From contig NZ_UXAU01000018.1 in assembly GCF_900609065.1 (NCBI RefSeq), positions 22,073 to 86,072 of the forward strand: 64,000 bases of DNA, in the 5' to 3' direction. Under the pieces are notes generated by a model. The model was not told the DNA's origin. It saw only the letters and a program-made list of their open reading frames with translations, and made no database searches. The DNA comes from Arthrobacter ulcerisalmonis. Lineage in GTDB: Bacteria > Actinomycetota > Actinomycetes > Actinomycetales > Micrococcaceae. Shown here piece by piece: positions 35,852 to 44,856 of the stretch. Position numbers and translations under genes: made by a program. The stretch's first letter is position 1; each line of letters begins with the position of its first letter.

Positions 35852-37195
35852 TCAGGCCACTTTCTTGGCCACGGGGGCAAGGAAGAAGCTGACAACGAGC
35901 ATCACCATGACGCCCAGCAGGGAATGCAGGATCCCCACGTGCTCGGCCAACAGACCCAGCAACGGCGGACCGCACAGGAAGGCGCCGTACCCAATGGTGG
36001 ACACCACTGAAACCCGGGCTGCAGCCTTGACCGGATCGTCAGCTGCCGCCGACATTCCCACCGGGAATCCCAGCGAAGCACCCAGGCCCCAGATCGCCAG
36101 CGCCACATAGGCCAGCCACGGCTCGGGGGCGAAGACGAACAATCCGAGCCCCAATACCGCCATGGCGGCACACCAGCGCATCACGGGAACCCTGCCATAC
36201 CGGTCCAGCACCACCGTTCCGGCGAAGCGGCCGATGGTCATGAAGGAAACGAACAAGCCATATCCGACGGCGCCAGCAGCGTCCGACTGCCCGTGGCCGT
36301 CCGCAAGGGCAAGCGCCACCCAGTCTCCGGCGGCACCTTCGGCCAGCGCAAGGCCCAGCACCATCACGCCGAGGAGTAAGGTTCGCCGGTCACGCCAGGC
36401 CTGGGCGATCAGCCGTTTGTTATCCAGCGGAGCAGCAGCGGGCTCGCCGGGATTTCCACCGGCCGGGGTTCCGGAGCCGATCAGTGGGATGGGCCCCGTT
36501 GCGGGGTCGCCAAAACTGTCGTAGGACCGTTCGGGTTTGCGGGTGCCCTCAGGAGCAGCACCATTTTGTCCCGCCGGCGAACCAGCATCCACGGGCGTGA
36601 CATCCGCCCGGAACCAACCCGCAGCCACGGTGACCGACACTGCCACGAGGATCCCGGCGGCAGCCAAGTGCCAGAAGACCGGCATGGCTGCTGCCGCTGC
36701 CCACGCCCCGAGGCCCGCTCCCGCGACAGTGCCTAGGCTGAAGGAACCGTGCAGCCGCGGCATGATGTGCCGGCCCAGGGCCCGCTCCACAGCTGCGCCC
36801 TCCACGTTGGAAGCGGTGTTCCAACTGGCTGTGCCCAGCCCGATCACCGTCAAGCCAGCGGCCGTAGCCACGGGGTTGACCAGCACCGATGTGCCAAACC
36901 CAGCAATGGCAAGACCCAGGCCCACCATGATGGCGCCGATCTGGATGGTGCGTTTGGAACCGAGGCGCAGCACGATCAGCCCGGAGGCCGAAACGGAGAC
37001 GAACGAGCCAAGCGTCAGGCACAACAGGAGCAGCCCCACGTTGCCGGGCGTGAGGTTCAGGCCATCCCGGATGGCTGGCAATCGGGATACCCAGGACGCA
37101 AAGGCAATGCCGCTGGCCCCGTAGGCCACCACCACAGCATTGCGCCAGTGCCGCACCGCAGCCGAAGGTGCCGCCTCAGATACCGTGCTGGTCAA
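35852..37195 (-). CDS. MFS transporter, 12 helices
   Basis: The 447-residue protein has twelve hydrophobic segments in two halves (GASGIAFASWVSRLPAIRDG and RFAGTVVLDRYGRVPVMRW are MFS-like) and a long hydrophilic middle loop (about residues 200-240, rich in Gly, Pro and Glu). It resembles sugar- or drug-type MFS carriers of the YbjJ kind; the substrate is unknown. TTG at 37195 is the start. It follows the MaoC gene by ten bases and so belongs to that unit. Confidence 0.88.
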   Translation of the reverse strand: MTSTVSEAAPSAAVRHWRNAVVVAYGASGIAFASWVSRLPAIRDGLNLTPGNVGLLLLCLTLGSFVSVSASGLIVLRLGSKRTIQIGAIMVGLGLAIAGFGTSVLVNPVATAAGLTVIGLGTASWNTASNVEGAAVERALGRHIMPRLHGSFSLGTVAGAGLGAWAAAAAMPVFWHLAAAGILVAVSVTVAAGWFRADVTPVDAGSPAGQNGAAPEGTRKPERSYDSFGDPATGPIPLIGSGTPAGGNPGEPAAAPLDNKRLIAQAWRDRRTLLLGVMVLGLALAEGAAGDWVALALADGHGQSDAAGAVGYGLFVSFMTIGRFAGTVVLDRYGRVPVMRWCAAMAVLGLGLFVFAPEPWLAYVALAIWGLGASLGFPVGMSAAADDPVKAAARVSVVSTIGYGAFLCGPPLLGLLAEHVGILHSLLGVMVMLVVSFFLAPVAKKVA

Positions 37196-37205
37196 CGGAT
37201 AGTGC

Positions 37206-37643
37206 TCACGGAAGCCGGACCACTGCCTGGGCCTTCATCAGGACTTTCTGTCCGCCAGCCACCACGGTGAGGTCGACACGAGCGGTGCTTGCCTCGGCGT
37301 CGAGCTTTCCAATGGTGCCGGTGACCTCGATGGTGGCACCGGCGTCGGGCGTTCCCGTGGTGTCGGTGACCAGGACCGGTTTGGTGAAGCGCGTCTGGAA
37401 GTCGACGACGGCGGCGGGGTCGCCGGCCCAATCAGTCACCAGCTGCACCACGGCGCCCATGGTGAACATGCCGTGCGCGATCACCCCGGGCAGTTCAACG
37501 CCGGTGGCGAAGGCCTCGTTCCAGTGGATGGGGTTGAAGTCGCCGGACGCGCCAGCGTATTTGACCAGGTCAGTGCGGGTGACCTCGATGGTGCGGGTGC
37601 CGATTTCCTGGCCTGCGGTGACATCGCTGAAGGTGGGGCTCAT
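37206..37643 (-). CDS. MaoC-type (R)-hydroxyacyl dehydratase, HadB-like
   Basis: A 145-residue hot-dog protein with the hydratase motif ASGDFNPIHWNEAFATGVELPGVIAHGMFTMG, including the catalytic Asp and His. In mycobacteria HadB joins HadA to dehydrate hydroxyacyl-ACP in fatty acid elongation. The partner gene lies two bases upstream. Whether this organism uses them for fatty acid synthesis or CoA-linked breakdown cannot be told. Confidence 0.9.
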   Translation of the reverse strand: MSPTFSDVTAGQEIGTRTIEVTRTDLVKYAGASGDFNPIHWNEAFATGVELPGVIAHGMFTMGAVVQLVTDWAGDPAAVVDFQTRFTKPVLVTDTTGTPDAGATIEVTGTIGKLDAEASTARVDLTVVAGGQKVLMKAQAVVRLP

Positions 37644-37645
37644 GG

Positions 37646-38107
37646 TTACTGTCCCTCTCCGCGGACCAGGATGGATGACGTGGTGGTGGTGACGGCTTCG
37701 CGGGATCCGTCTGCTGCTACCGCGAAGATCTCCGAGCGGGTGGTGATCATGGCGCCGCCACCCATGCCGCGGACGCCGTCCACGTGCAGTTCGGCCACGA
37801 GCTGATCGCCGGCGAAGATGGGCCGGTGATGCGTGAATCGCTGGTCGGCGTGGACAACGCGGGTGAAATCGATCCCGGCGTCCGGGTCCTCGATCAGCTG
37901 GGCGTCGGCGCGCTGGGCGATGATGATGGCGAAGGTGGGCGGGGCGACAAGGTCCGGGTGTCCCAGGGCCGTCGCGGCGTCAAGGTCGAAGTGTGCGGGG
38001 TGGGTGGCTTTGACCGCGCGGGCGAACTCGCGGATCTTTTCGCGGCCAACGGGGTACACCTCGGCGGCAGGGTAGCTGCGGCCCTGCAGGTCGGGATTGA
38101 TAGTCAT
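37646..38107 (-). CDS. MaoC-like dehydratase with FAS1-type domain, HadA-like
   Basis: 153 residues beginning MTINPDLQGRSYPAAEVYPVGREKIREFARAVKA, then LVAPPTFAIIIAQRADAQLI and VVHADQRFTHHRPIFAGDQL. This is the HadA/UPF0336 family, a non-catalytic or substrate-holding hot-dog partner of HadB. It starts a two-gene dehydratase unit that runs into the MFS gene. TAGGCT six bases before the ATG is its promoter. Confidence 0.9.
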   Translation of the reverse strand: MTINPDLQGRSYPAAEVYPVGREKIREFARAVKATHPAHFDLDAATALGHPDLVAPPTFAIIIAQRADAQLIEDPDAGIDFTRVVHADQRFTHHRPIFAGDQLVAELHVDGVRGMGGGAMITTRSEIFAVAADGSREAVTTTTSSILVRGEGQ

Positions 38108-38113
38108 GCTCCC

Positions 38114-38119
38114 AGCCTA
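38114..38119 (-). promoter_or_regulatory. -10 box of HadA-like gene
   Basis: Minus strand TAGGCT, GGGAGC, ATG at 38107. Confidence 0.5.
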
Positions 38120-38147
38120 TCGCCAGCCCGCAGGGTGGCCGGGAAGG

Positions 38148-38372
38148 CTAGCGGCGCAGGTTCTTCCGGATCGACTGGCCACGAACCACCATGGCCACCA
38201 TGTGCAGGACCAGGCCCAGACCGATGACCGGCAGGGACGCCATCGCGAGGCCTTGGATGCCGTTGAGGTTGCCCACCAGGTTCAGGATGATCCCGACGGC
38301 GATCAGTCCCATTCCGCTGAAGACGATGACTTTGTAGCGGGTCGGCGCAGTGGCCCAGAATTCGTTCAGCAC
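38148..38372 (-). CDS. Small two-helix membrane protein
   Basis: 74 residues: MLNEFWATAPTRYKVIVFSG, helix VIVFSGMGLIAVGIILNLVG, helix GLAMASLPVIGLGLVLHMVAM and a basic end (RKNLRR). The GTG start is supported by TAAACT six bases upstream. It stands alone between the DUF2797 gene and the dehydratase unit. Function unknown. Confidence 0.72.
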   Translation of the reverse strand: MLNEFWATAPTRYKVIVFSGMGLIAVGIILNLVGNLNGIQGLAMASLPVIGLGLVLHMVAMVVRGQSIRKNLRR

Positions 38373-38378
38373 CCCACC

Positions 38379-38384
38379 AGTTTA
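38379..38384 (-). promoter_or_regulatory. -10 box of small membrane protein gene
   Basis: Minus strand TAAACT, GGTGGG, GTG at 38372. The six bases between are identical to those before murB. Confidence 0.5.
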
Positions 38385-38394
38385 CCGGCCCGGG

Positions 38395-39330
38395 CTAGAA
38401 CAGGGATTCCTGGATGGCAGGGACAGCCGACGCGTAGTCGCCCAACACCACCTTGCGGCCCGTGAGCTGGCCAAGGTTCACCACGAACGCAGCGTCCGTG
38501 CCGGCCAGGCTGGCGAGCGCGTTGGCGCCGCTGAGCCCAGTCACCGTAAACCCGTGGCTGCCCGCATCGAGGGCGTGCGGGTAGCGATGCCGCGCAGTGG
38601 TCCCGTAAAGCGGTTCCGCCTGGGCTGGCCGGATCCACTGCTCCTCTACCGGCAGGTAGGGTTCGACGGCGGTCCTGGCCAGCAACGCACGGACCTCACC
38701 CGCCGCTCGGGCATTGATGGCCTCGATTTCCGGCGCGGGAAGTGGCCGAAGCAGTGCCTCCGACTTGGCTGCCGAGCGGATCTGCTGGGTCAGGCCAAGT
38801 TCCTGGGAGACCAGGTCCTCGAGGACCCGCACCGCCCGGCCGTCCGCGGTCTGGGCCACATAGGTAGCCGCAACGGCGCCTTGTTCGGCCAGCCTGTTCC
38901 ACTTCCGAGGGCCGCTCGCTGTGCCAACTTTGGTGGCCCCGCCAGCAAACGTGGCCACATACAGCCAATGCTCCTGCATCAGGTAGCTGCGGAGCCCGGC
39001 CGGGACACGGCCGCCCCGGTGGAAATCATGCATCAGCCGTGAATCGTCCAGGACGAAACACCGCTCACACTGCTTCCCCTTGCTGGCGAGGCTGCCTTTC
39101 ACGCATGGGACGTGGTCACGGGCCGAGGCCGAGTGCACCACCTGATGGCCCAGGCAATAGCGGCCCGGACCAGCCACCCGCAAACCCAGCGTTGCCCCCG
39201 GCGCCAACCCCACACTCCTTGCCTCCCCCGCAGGCGACTGCAGGCGCAGGACTGGCGTGCCGCCGTCGTGCGCGGGAAGCGAAGGCGCCGGACCATCCCA
39301 AAAGACCCCGTGGACCAGGAAGGCGGCCAC
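38395..39330 (-). CDS. DUF2797 family protein
   Basis: The 311-residue protein has two CxxC-like pairs around a possible zinc site (YCLGHQVVHSASARDHVPCVKGSLASKGKQCERCF) and then LYVATFAGGATKVGTASGPRKWNRLAEQGA, a region similar to GIY-YIG nuclease folds. The remainder (VRVLEDLVSQELGLTQQIRSAAK) follows that fold. This is a DUF2797 arrangement of unknown function. The start is an assumed GTG at 39330 without a clear ribosome-binding site; others nearby are possible. Confidence 0.75.
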   Translation of the reverse strand: MAAFLVHGVFWDGPAPSLPAHDGGTPVLRLQSPAGEARSVGLAPGATLGLRVAGPGRYCLGHQVVHSASARDHVPCVKGSLASKGKQCERCFVLDDSRLMHDFHRGGRVPAGLRSYLMQEHWLYVATFAGGATKVGTASGPRKWNRLAEQGAVAATYVAQTADGRAVRVLEDLVSQELGLTQQIRSAAKSEALLRPLPAPEIEAINARAAGEVRALLARTAVEPYLPVEEQWIRPAQAEPLYGTTARHRYPHALDAGSHGFTVTGLSGANALASLAGTDAAFVVNLGQLTGRKVVLGDYASAVPAIQESLF

Positions 39331-39359
39331 GGGGTCTGCTGCGGGAAGAGTGTGCTGCG

Positions 39360-40223
39360 TCAGAGCGCTGGCTGGACCCCGAAGGCTACGGCAAGCTTCA
39401 TGATCTTCTCGGCGCGGCCCAGTCGGGGCAGGTCGGAACCGTCGCGGATGACCCTGCCGTTGGCTTCGAAGTCGTTCATGAAGTCGGTGGCCCAGGCGAC
39501 GTCGGACGGAGTGGGGCTGATGACCTCGTTGATGATGGGGGTCTGGTCGATGGCGAGGCAGAGCTTGCCGGTCATGCCCATCATCACGGTGATGCCGGTC
39601 TGCTCGCGCAGGATGGGGTGGTTGGTGCCCACGGTGGGGCCGTCGATGGGGCCCGGCAGGTTGCCGACTCGGCTGGCAACAACCAGCTTGGCGCGCGGGT
39701 AGGCCATGGCTTCGGCGGTGGCGGCCATGCCCGTGTCGCGGCGGAAGTCACCGGAACCGAATGCCAGGCGGAAGGCACCTTGCGCTTTGGCGATGTTGTT
39801 GGCTTCTTCGATGCCCACAGCAGACTCCACCAGCGCGATGACCGGGGTCTTGCCGTCCATCCGGTGGTAGCTCTCGGTGACCTGGTCAGCGGATTCGGTC
39901 TTGGCGAGCATGACGCCCAGGAGTCCTGGCGTGCCGCGGAGACCGGCCAGGTCATCGGCCCAGAACGGGCTGGTGGCGTCGTTGATGCGAACCCAGGCCT
40001 GGCCACCCTTGGACAGCCAGTCCACCACGTGGCCCCGGGCCTGGTCCTTCTGCGACGGGTCCACTGCGTCTTCGATGTCCAAAATGATGGAGTCGGCGCG
40101 TGAGACTGCTGACTGGTCGAAGAGCTCAGTCTTCATGGCATTGACCAGGAGCCAGGAGCGGGCGATTTCGGCGGGGATATTGCGTTCGGGCCTTGCGGTC
40201 TCGGCGGCTACGGTAGACGTCAT
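39360..40223 (-). CDS. HpcH/HpaI aldolase, citrate lyase beta-like CoA-ester lyase
   Basis: 287 residues of the CitE/HpcH type: RSWLLVNAMKTELFDQSAVSRADSIILDIEDAVDPSQK, WVRINDATSPFWADDL, VMLAKTESADQV and PVIALVESAVGIEEANNIAKAQGAFRLAFGSGDF. The metal-binding Glu and Asp are present. Relatives cleave malyl-, citramalyl- or citryl-CoA. The ATG at 40223 (MTSTVAAETARPERN) is chosen over a longer frame that runs through a palindrome; TACGGT six bases upstream supports it. No operon partner is adjacent. Confidence 0.88.
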   Translation of the reverse strand: MTSTVAAETARPERNIPAEIARSWLLVNAMKTELFDQSAVSRADSIILDIEDAVDPSQKDQARGHVVDWLSKGGQAWVRINDATSPFWADDLAGLRGTPGLLGVMLAKTESADQVTESYHRMDGKTPVIALVESAVGIEEANNIAKAQGAFRLAFGSGDFRRDTGMAATAEAMAYPRAKLVVASRVGNLPGPIDGPTVGTNHPILREQTGITVMMGMTGKLCLAIDQTPIINEVISPTPSDVAWATDFMNDFEANGRVIRDGSDLPRLGRAEKIMKLAVAFGVQPAL

Positions 40224-40229
40224 GCTTCT

Positions 40230-40235
40230 ACCGTA
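40230..40235 (-). promoter_or_regulatory. -10 box of CoA-ester lyase gene
   Basis: Minus strand TACGGT, AGAAGC, ATG at 40223. It rules out the longer upstream frame. Confidence 0.5.
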
Positions 40236-40358
40236 TCTGGCCGCGGGCGTGCTTCGCGAAGCATTATCGGTTGGGGGGCCGACCAATACGAACAAAACCG
40301 TTTGTGACTGGCTGCCTGCGCCGCGTTCCACGTTCGTGGAGACACTCGGCCCAAGTAG

Positions 40359-40406
40359 CTCGCAGTTGTTGTCGTTTTGGGCCCTCAAAACGACAACAAC
40401 TGCGAG
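40359..40406. repeat. Perfect 21-bp hairpin, palindrome family B, copy 1
   Basis: CTCGCAGTTGTTGTCGTTTT plus one G (40359-40379) pairs without mismatch with 40386-40406 across GGCCCT. It lies behind the aldo/keto reductase gene and may be its terminator. A close copy lies at 55602-55649. Confidence 0.85.
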
Positions 40407-40421
40407 TCAGTTGGGGAAGGG

Positions 40422-41363
40422 TTACGGGAGGTTGCTGCCCCGCGCAGTGATCCACAAGCCATACCACTGGGCCCGAGTCATGGACTCGGCAACCCGGGCA
40501 GCGTCAGCACAGGCGGCGATGCGGGCCGGGTTAACGGTGCCGATCACGGGAGAGATCCCTGCCGGGTGCTTCATCAGCCAGCCCAGCAGGACCGACTCCC
40601 CCGTGGTGCCGTACTCGGCAGCCAACTCGGCCACCAGGGCAGCGGTGGACTCCACCTCATGGCCAGCATCTGCCGCTGCAGCTCCGGTATACAGGCCACG
40701 CGCCAAGGACCCGTATGCCTGCAGGGTCACGCCGCGCTTGGCACAGTACTCGAGGGTGCCGGTGGGAAAGCTGTACTGGGTGCCAGCCGTGTTGTTGACC
40801 AGCACCTGGCTCTCCACCCACGCCCGCTTCAACAGGGACATCTCGAGCTGGTTGGCCACCACCGGCGTGTCCAGTCGATCCTGCAGCGCCTCAATCTGCG
40901 CGCCGGACATGTTGGACACACCCAGTTGCCGCACCTTGCCTTCTGCCATCAACTGCCCGACGGCGGACACCACCTCAGCGAGGTCGGTCAGCGGATCCGG
41001 CCGGTGCAGCAGGAGGACATCCACATACTCGGTCTGCAACCTGGACAGGCTGCCGTTGACCCGCTCCAGGATGGCGTCCCGGCTGAGGTCGTAGTGCGTC
41101 TGCAGTCCACGCTCGTTCAAGCGGATGCCGCACTTGGTCTGCAACCGGATGCGGTCCCGCAACCCGGGCGTTGCCGCCATGACGTCGCCAAAGACCTGCT
41201 CCGACTTGCCACTGCGGTAGATGTCAGCGTGGTCAAACAAGGTGATGCCAGCGGCCAGCGCCGCGTTGATGGCGGCGTCGGCCTCGGCTACCTGCTCAGC
41301 GCCATACGATTCTTCGGACCAGCCGCCACCGAGGCCCATGCAGCCATAAATCAGTTCCTGCAT
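40422..41363 (-). CDS. Aldo/keto reductase
   Basis: The 313-residue protein has the complete catalytic set of the family: Asp and Tyr in TLFDHADIYRSGKSEQVFG, Lys in RIRLQTKCGI and His in VDVLLLHRPDP. It resembles the YdhF group of NADPH-dependent reductases. Its ATG lies four bases after the GH13 stop, so it is likely co-transcribed with the glucosidase; a link to sugar handling is plausible but unproven. A palindrome closes the operon. Confidence 0.92.
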   Translation of the reverse strand: MQELIYGCMGLGGGWSEESYGAEQVAEADAAINAALAAGITLFDHADIYRSGKSEQVFGDVMAATPGLRDRIRLQTKCGIRLNERGLQTHYDLSRDAILERVNGSLSRLQTEYVDVLLLHRPDPLTDLAEVVSAVGQLMAEGKVRQLGVSNMSGAQIEALQDRLDTPVVANQLEMSLLKRAWVESQVLVNNTAGTQYSFPTGTLEYCAKRGVTLQAYGSLARGLYTGAAAADAGHEVESTAALVAELAAEYGTTGESVLLGWLMKHPAGISPVIGTVNPARIAACADAARVAESMTRAQWYGLWITARGSNLP

Positions 41364-41367
41364 GGTC

Positions 41368-43080
41368 TCAGCCCAGCCAGACGGTGGTGTCGGCGGGCAA
41401 CGTGCCGTCCAGCAGTGGGCCGCTGCTCAGCAGGACCTCCCCGGCAGGAATCGCAACGGCGGTGTCGCCGAAGTTGGTGACCGATTCCCAGCCACCGGGG
41501 CGGCGGAAATGCAGCAGATCGGGGTTGCCGGTCTCCACCCATTCCAGTTCCTCTGCGGCCTGCAACTCGCGACGCAGTTTCAGGGCGGCACGGTAAAGCT
41601 CCAACGTTGAACCAGCCACGCCATCCTGTGCCTGCACGGCGAAGGAGCTGAACCACTCCGGCTGCGGCAAGTGGGCGGTGCCATCGCCAAAGCCGTACGA
41701 GCTGCCAGCGTCCTCCCATGGCAGCGGAACACGGCAGCCGTCACGGCCAATATCTACGCCCGGGTTCCGGAAGAACGTGGGGTCCTGCCGTTCCGCTGCG
41801 GGGATGTCCGCCACTTCATGGAGGCCAAGTTCCTCGCCTTGGTAGAGGTAGGCGGAGCCGGGAACGGCCAGCATCAGGAGGGTCGCGGCGCGTGCGCGGC
41901 GCTCCCCCAGTTCCATATCCAGATCAGCGGCTGCTCCGCCGGCCAAGAGCCAATCCTTGCCGTCTTGGCCCTTCGGATGTGCTTCGTCCTTGGCCAGCCG
42001 CGGCAGGCCGTAGCGCGTGGCGTGGCGCACCACATCATGGTTGGAGAAGACCCAGGTGGAGGAGGCGCCAGTGGCGGCGGCTTCGGCCAGGTTATGGGTG
42101 ATGATGTCCCGGAATTCCTGGCCGTTGAAATCGGCCTGGAGCAGGTCAAAGTTGAACGCCTGGCCGAGTCCCTCCGGGCTGGCGTAGCGCGCCCGGCGGG
42201 TGGAATGCACCCAGGCCTCTGCCACGGCGGTGCGCGGTGGGGTGTATTCGTTGAACACGGCCCGCCATTCGGCGTAGATCTCGTGCACCTCATCGCGGTC
42301 CCAGAACGGGTGTGAGCCGTCCGGGAAGCCATCGGTGCCGGTGTTCGCCGCCGACAGGACAGCCTTTGACATCAACGGCTCGGTCAGGTCCTTGGTCAAG
42401 GCGTGGGCTACGTCCACGCGGAAGCCGTCTACGCCGCGATCGGACCAGAAGCGTAGGGTCTTCAGGAAATCGTCGCGTACTTCCCGGTTGGACCAGTTGA
42501 GGTCCGGTTGTTCCTTGGCGAAGATGTGCATGTACCACTGACCTACGGTGCCGTCGGGTTCCGTGATGCGTTCCCAGGCCGGGCCGCCAAAGACGGAATC
42601 CCAGTCCGACGGCGGGGTGTCACCATTGGGTCCCAGGCCGTCGCGGAAAATGTAGCGTTCGCGTGCTGCCGAGCCGCGCGGCGACGCAAGGGCTTCGCGG
42701 AACCATTCGTGCCGATCGGACGAGTGGTTGGGGACAATGTCTGCGATGAGCTTGATTCCCGCGGCGTGCAACGCGGCGGACATCTCATCGAAGTCGGCCA
42801 GGGTGCCGAGTTTGGGGTCAACGTTGCGGTAATCGTCAACGTCGTAGCCGCCATCTGCTAGCGCGGACGGGTAGAACGGGCTCAGCCAGACAGCGTCGAT
42901 CCCCAGCTGCTGCAGGTACGGCACCTTCGCCGTGATGCCTTTAATATCGCCCAGCCCGTCCCCATTGGAATCCGAGAAACTGCGCGGATAGATCTGATAG
43001 ACGGCGGCCTGACGCCACCAATTGGCGTCGACTGCGAGACGCGAAGTGGACGGGGGTGCCGAGGTGGCGGTGGTGGGCAA
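41368..43080 (-). CDS. GH13 alpha-glucosidase (oligo-1,6-glucosidase type)
   Basis: The 570-residue enzyme carries the four GH13 regions: IADIVPNHSSD, GFRVDVAHAL (nucleophile Asp), AVAEAWV (acid/base Glu) and FSNHDVV. YQIYPRSFSDSNGDGLGDIKGI at the N-terminus is typical of alpha-glucosidases, trehalose synthases and relatives, and QPDLNWSN of cytoplasmic oligosaccharide hydrolases. No signal peptide is visible, so it acts inside the cell. It starts with TTG at 43080, with AAGGA seven bases upstream. An AT-rich inverted repeat lies in its promoter region. Confidence 0.93.
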   Translation of the reverse strand: MPTTATSAPPSTSRLAVDANWWRQAAVYQIYPRSFSDSNGDGLGDIKGITAKVPYLQQLGIDAVWLSPFYPSALADGGYDVDDYRNVDPKLGTLADFDEMSAALHAAGIKLIADIVPNHSSDRHEWFREALASPRGSAARERYIFRDGLGPNGDTPPSDWDSVFGGPAWERITEPDGTVGQWYMHIFAKEQPDLNWSNREVRDDFLKTLRFWSDRGVDGFRVDVAHALTKDLTEPLMSKAVLSAANTGTDGFPDGSHPFWDRDEVHEIYAEWRAVFNEYTPPRTAVAEAWVHSTRRARYASPEGLGQAFNFDLLQADFNGQEFRDIITHNLAEAAATGASSTWVFSNHDVVRHATRYGLPRLAKDEAHPKGQDGKDWLLAGGAAADLDMELGERRARAATLLMLAVPGSAYLYQGEELGLHEVADIPAAERQDPTFFRNPGVDIGRDGCRVPLPWEDAGSSYGFGDGTAHLPQPEWFSSFAVQAQDGVAGSTLELYRAALKLRRELQAAEELEWVETGNPDLLHFRRPGGWESVTNFGDTAVAIPAGEVLLSSGPLLDGTLPADTTVWLG

Positions 43081-43124
43081 GGCGGGATCCTTTTCTTGCG
43101 AGGAGGGATGTCAGTTGGGGGGGG

Positions 43125-43145
43125 AATTTATTTTGTATCTAAATT
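43125..43145. promoter_or_regulatory. AT-rich inverted repeat upstream of GH13 gene
   Basis: AATTTA and TAAATT flank TTTTGTATC in an otherwise GC-rich region, next to a run of eight G. It lies 45 to 65 bases before the TTG start and probably overlaps the promoter, which fits an operator for a sugar repressor (LacI or ROK type). No regulator gene is adjacent. Confidence 0.45.
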
Positions 43146-43238
43146 TACTCCTATGACCATTATCTGCTGCCCGATTCGGAAAGGTCAAGAGCCAGGTGGC
43201 TGCAGGCCCTTCTCTGCTAGGACAACACCTGTCCGCTG

Positions 43239-44810
43239 CTATTCCGGCATAATCATGGTCCGCAGGTCGAGCTGCCGCAGCACGCGGTCCGCCACCTCGG
43301 GATCGGTGTCCGGTTCGCTTCTCGCAGCTACAACTTCTTGGCGCGCAGCGTCCAAGGCGATGGTCTGGACGGCGATGGACAGCTCCCGGCCACGTTGTCG
43401 CTTCGCCGCCAAGGGCTCGTCCGGCAGCCCACCGTCCACCAGTTCAGCATGCAGTCGCTTCATCTTCTCCTTGACCAGCGCCACCTTCTCCGGCGGCAGG
43501 TCCCGCATCAAATCGTGCTGTTTGAGCGCAGCCACCGCCGCTCCCTGGGCACGCAAGGCCAACAATCGAGCCGCGTCGCGTTCCTCCGAGCCATCATGGG
43601 AAGCATCCAAGACTCGCATCAGCCACGGCAGGGTCAGACCTGGTAAGACGAGAGTGGCCAGCAAGACCGCGCAGGCAATGACCAGCAGATAGTCCCGTCC
43701 CGGGAACGGCGTGCCGTCGGCCAGGGTGACTGGCAGGGCGAGGGCCAAGGCCAGTGTGGCCAGCCCACGCATTCCGCACCAGGTCAGGATCAATACTTCC
43801 TTGGCAGTGGTGGGTTGCAACAGGTTTTGCCGCTTCCGGGCGCCCAACGCCAAGACTCCCAGCCACGCGAAGCGGGCCGCGAAAACCAGCACGCACACCA
43901 CTGCTGCCACGCCCAGCATGCCGAAAATGTCGGTACCTTCGTCCTGGATCACATGCCGAATCTCCAGGCCCACCAGCCCGAACGCCAACCCCGTGACCAG
44001 CAGTTCCACCACGTCCCAGAAGGCAGTCCTGGTGACGCGCTCGGCGGCGTCCTGCGGCCTAGAATGCCGCTGCATCTCCAGGGCGGTGACCACCACGGCA
44101 ATGACGCCAGAGGCGTGCACCTCCTCGGCCAGGATGTAGGCAGCAAACGGCACCACCAGGGTGACGGCGCTCCTGGCCACCATGGACGTGACCAGCCGAG
44201 TGACCAGCGCAATCAACCAGCCCATGACAATGCCCACCACTACGGCAAGGGCGGCGCCGATCACGAACTGGAGAACGACGTCGGACGCTATCCGGGTGCC
44301 TCCGACGGCGGCGGCCACGGCGGCCTGGAAGATGACGATCGCTGCCGCATCGTTGAAAAGGCCCTCGCTCTGGAGGACCGTGATCAGCCGCCGAGGCATG
44401 TGGACACGGCCGGCGACCGACTCCACGGCCACCGGATCGGGCGGGGCGACCATGGCGCCGAGGGCGATCGCCGCCGGGATGCCGATGCCGGGAATCATCA
44501 GCCAGGCGGCACCGGCCACCACGGCGGTGGTGATCACCACGAGTGCCACGGCGAGCATGAGGAGCGTCCGCCACCGGACCCGGAACACCGCCCACGAACT
44601 GCGTTGCGCCGTGGCGAAGAGCAGCGGCGGCAGGAAGATGGGCAGGATCAGTTCCGGCGCGATGTCCAGGTCCGGGAATCCCGGGATGAACGTTAGCGCC
44701 ACGGCCAACAGCAGCATCAGGACCGGATACGGCAACCGCAGCCGGTCCCCCAGCCCCACGGCCATGACGGTGGCCAACAACAATCCAACGATGAGGGCCA
44801 ACTGATCCAT
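43239..44810 (-). CDS. Na+/H+ antiporter, CPA1 (NhaP/YjcE) family
   Basis: The 523-residue membrane protein has about twelve helices with the CPA1 core: PILLPPLLFAT-like sequence (LILPIFLPPLLFATAQRSSW), AAIALGAMVAPPDPVAVESVAG and LQSEGLFNDAAAIVIFQAAVA, which contains the Asp used in ion binding. A cytoplasmic tail of about 110 residues follows the last helix (LDASHDGSEERDAARLL). It should exchange sodium or potassium for protons. It stands alone; no regulator is adjacent. Confidence 0.93.
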   Translation of the reverse strand: MDQLALIVGLLLATVMAVGLGDRLRLPYPVLMLLLAVALTFIPGFPDLDIAPELILPIFLPPLLFATAQRSSWAVFRVRWRTLLMLAVALVVITTAVVAGAAWLMIPGIGIPAAIALGAMVAPPDPVAVESVAGRVHMPRRLITVLQSEGLFNDAAAIVIFQAAVAAAVGGTRIASDVVLQFVIGAALAVVVGIVMGWLIALVTRLVTSMVARSAVTLVVPFAAYILAEEVHASGVIAVVVTALEMQRHSRPQDAAERVTRTAFWDVVELLVTGLAFGLVGLEIRHVIQDEGTDIFGMLGVAAVVCVLVFAARFAWLGVLALGARKRQNLLQPTTAKEVLILTWCGMRGLATLALALALPVTLADGTPFPGRDYLLVIACAVLLATLVLPGLTLPWLMRVLDASHDGSEERDAARLLALRAQGAAVAALKQHDLMRDLPPEKVALVKEKMKRLHAELVDGGLPDEPLAAKRQRGRELSIAVQTIALDAARQEVVAARSEPDTDPEVADRVLRQLDLRTMIMPE

Positions 44811-44856
44811 GCGCCTGCTTTCTGCTGTGGTGGCCGTGCTGAACTGTGGGCGGCAC

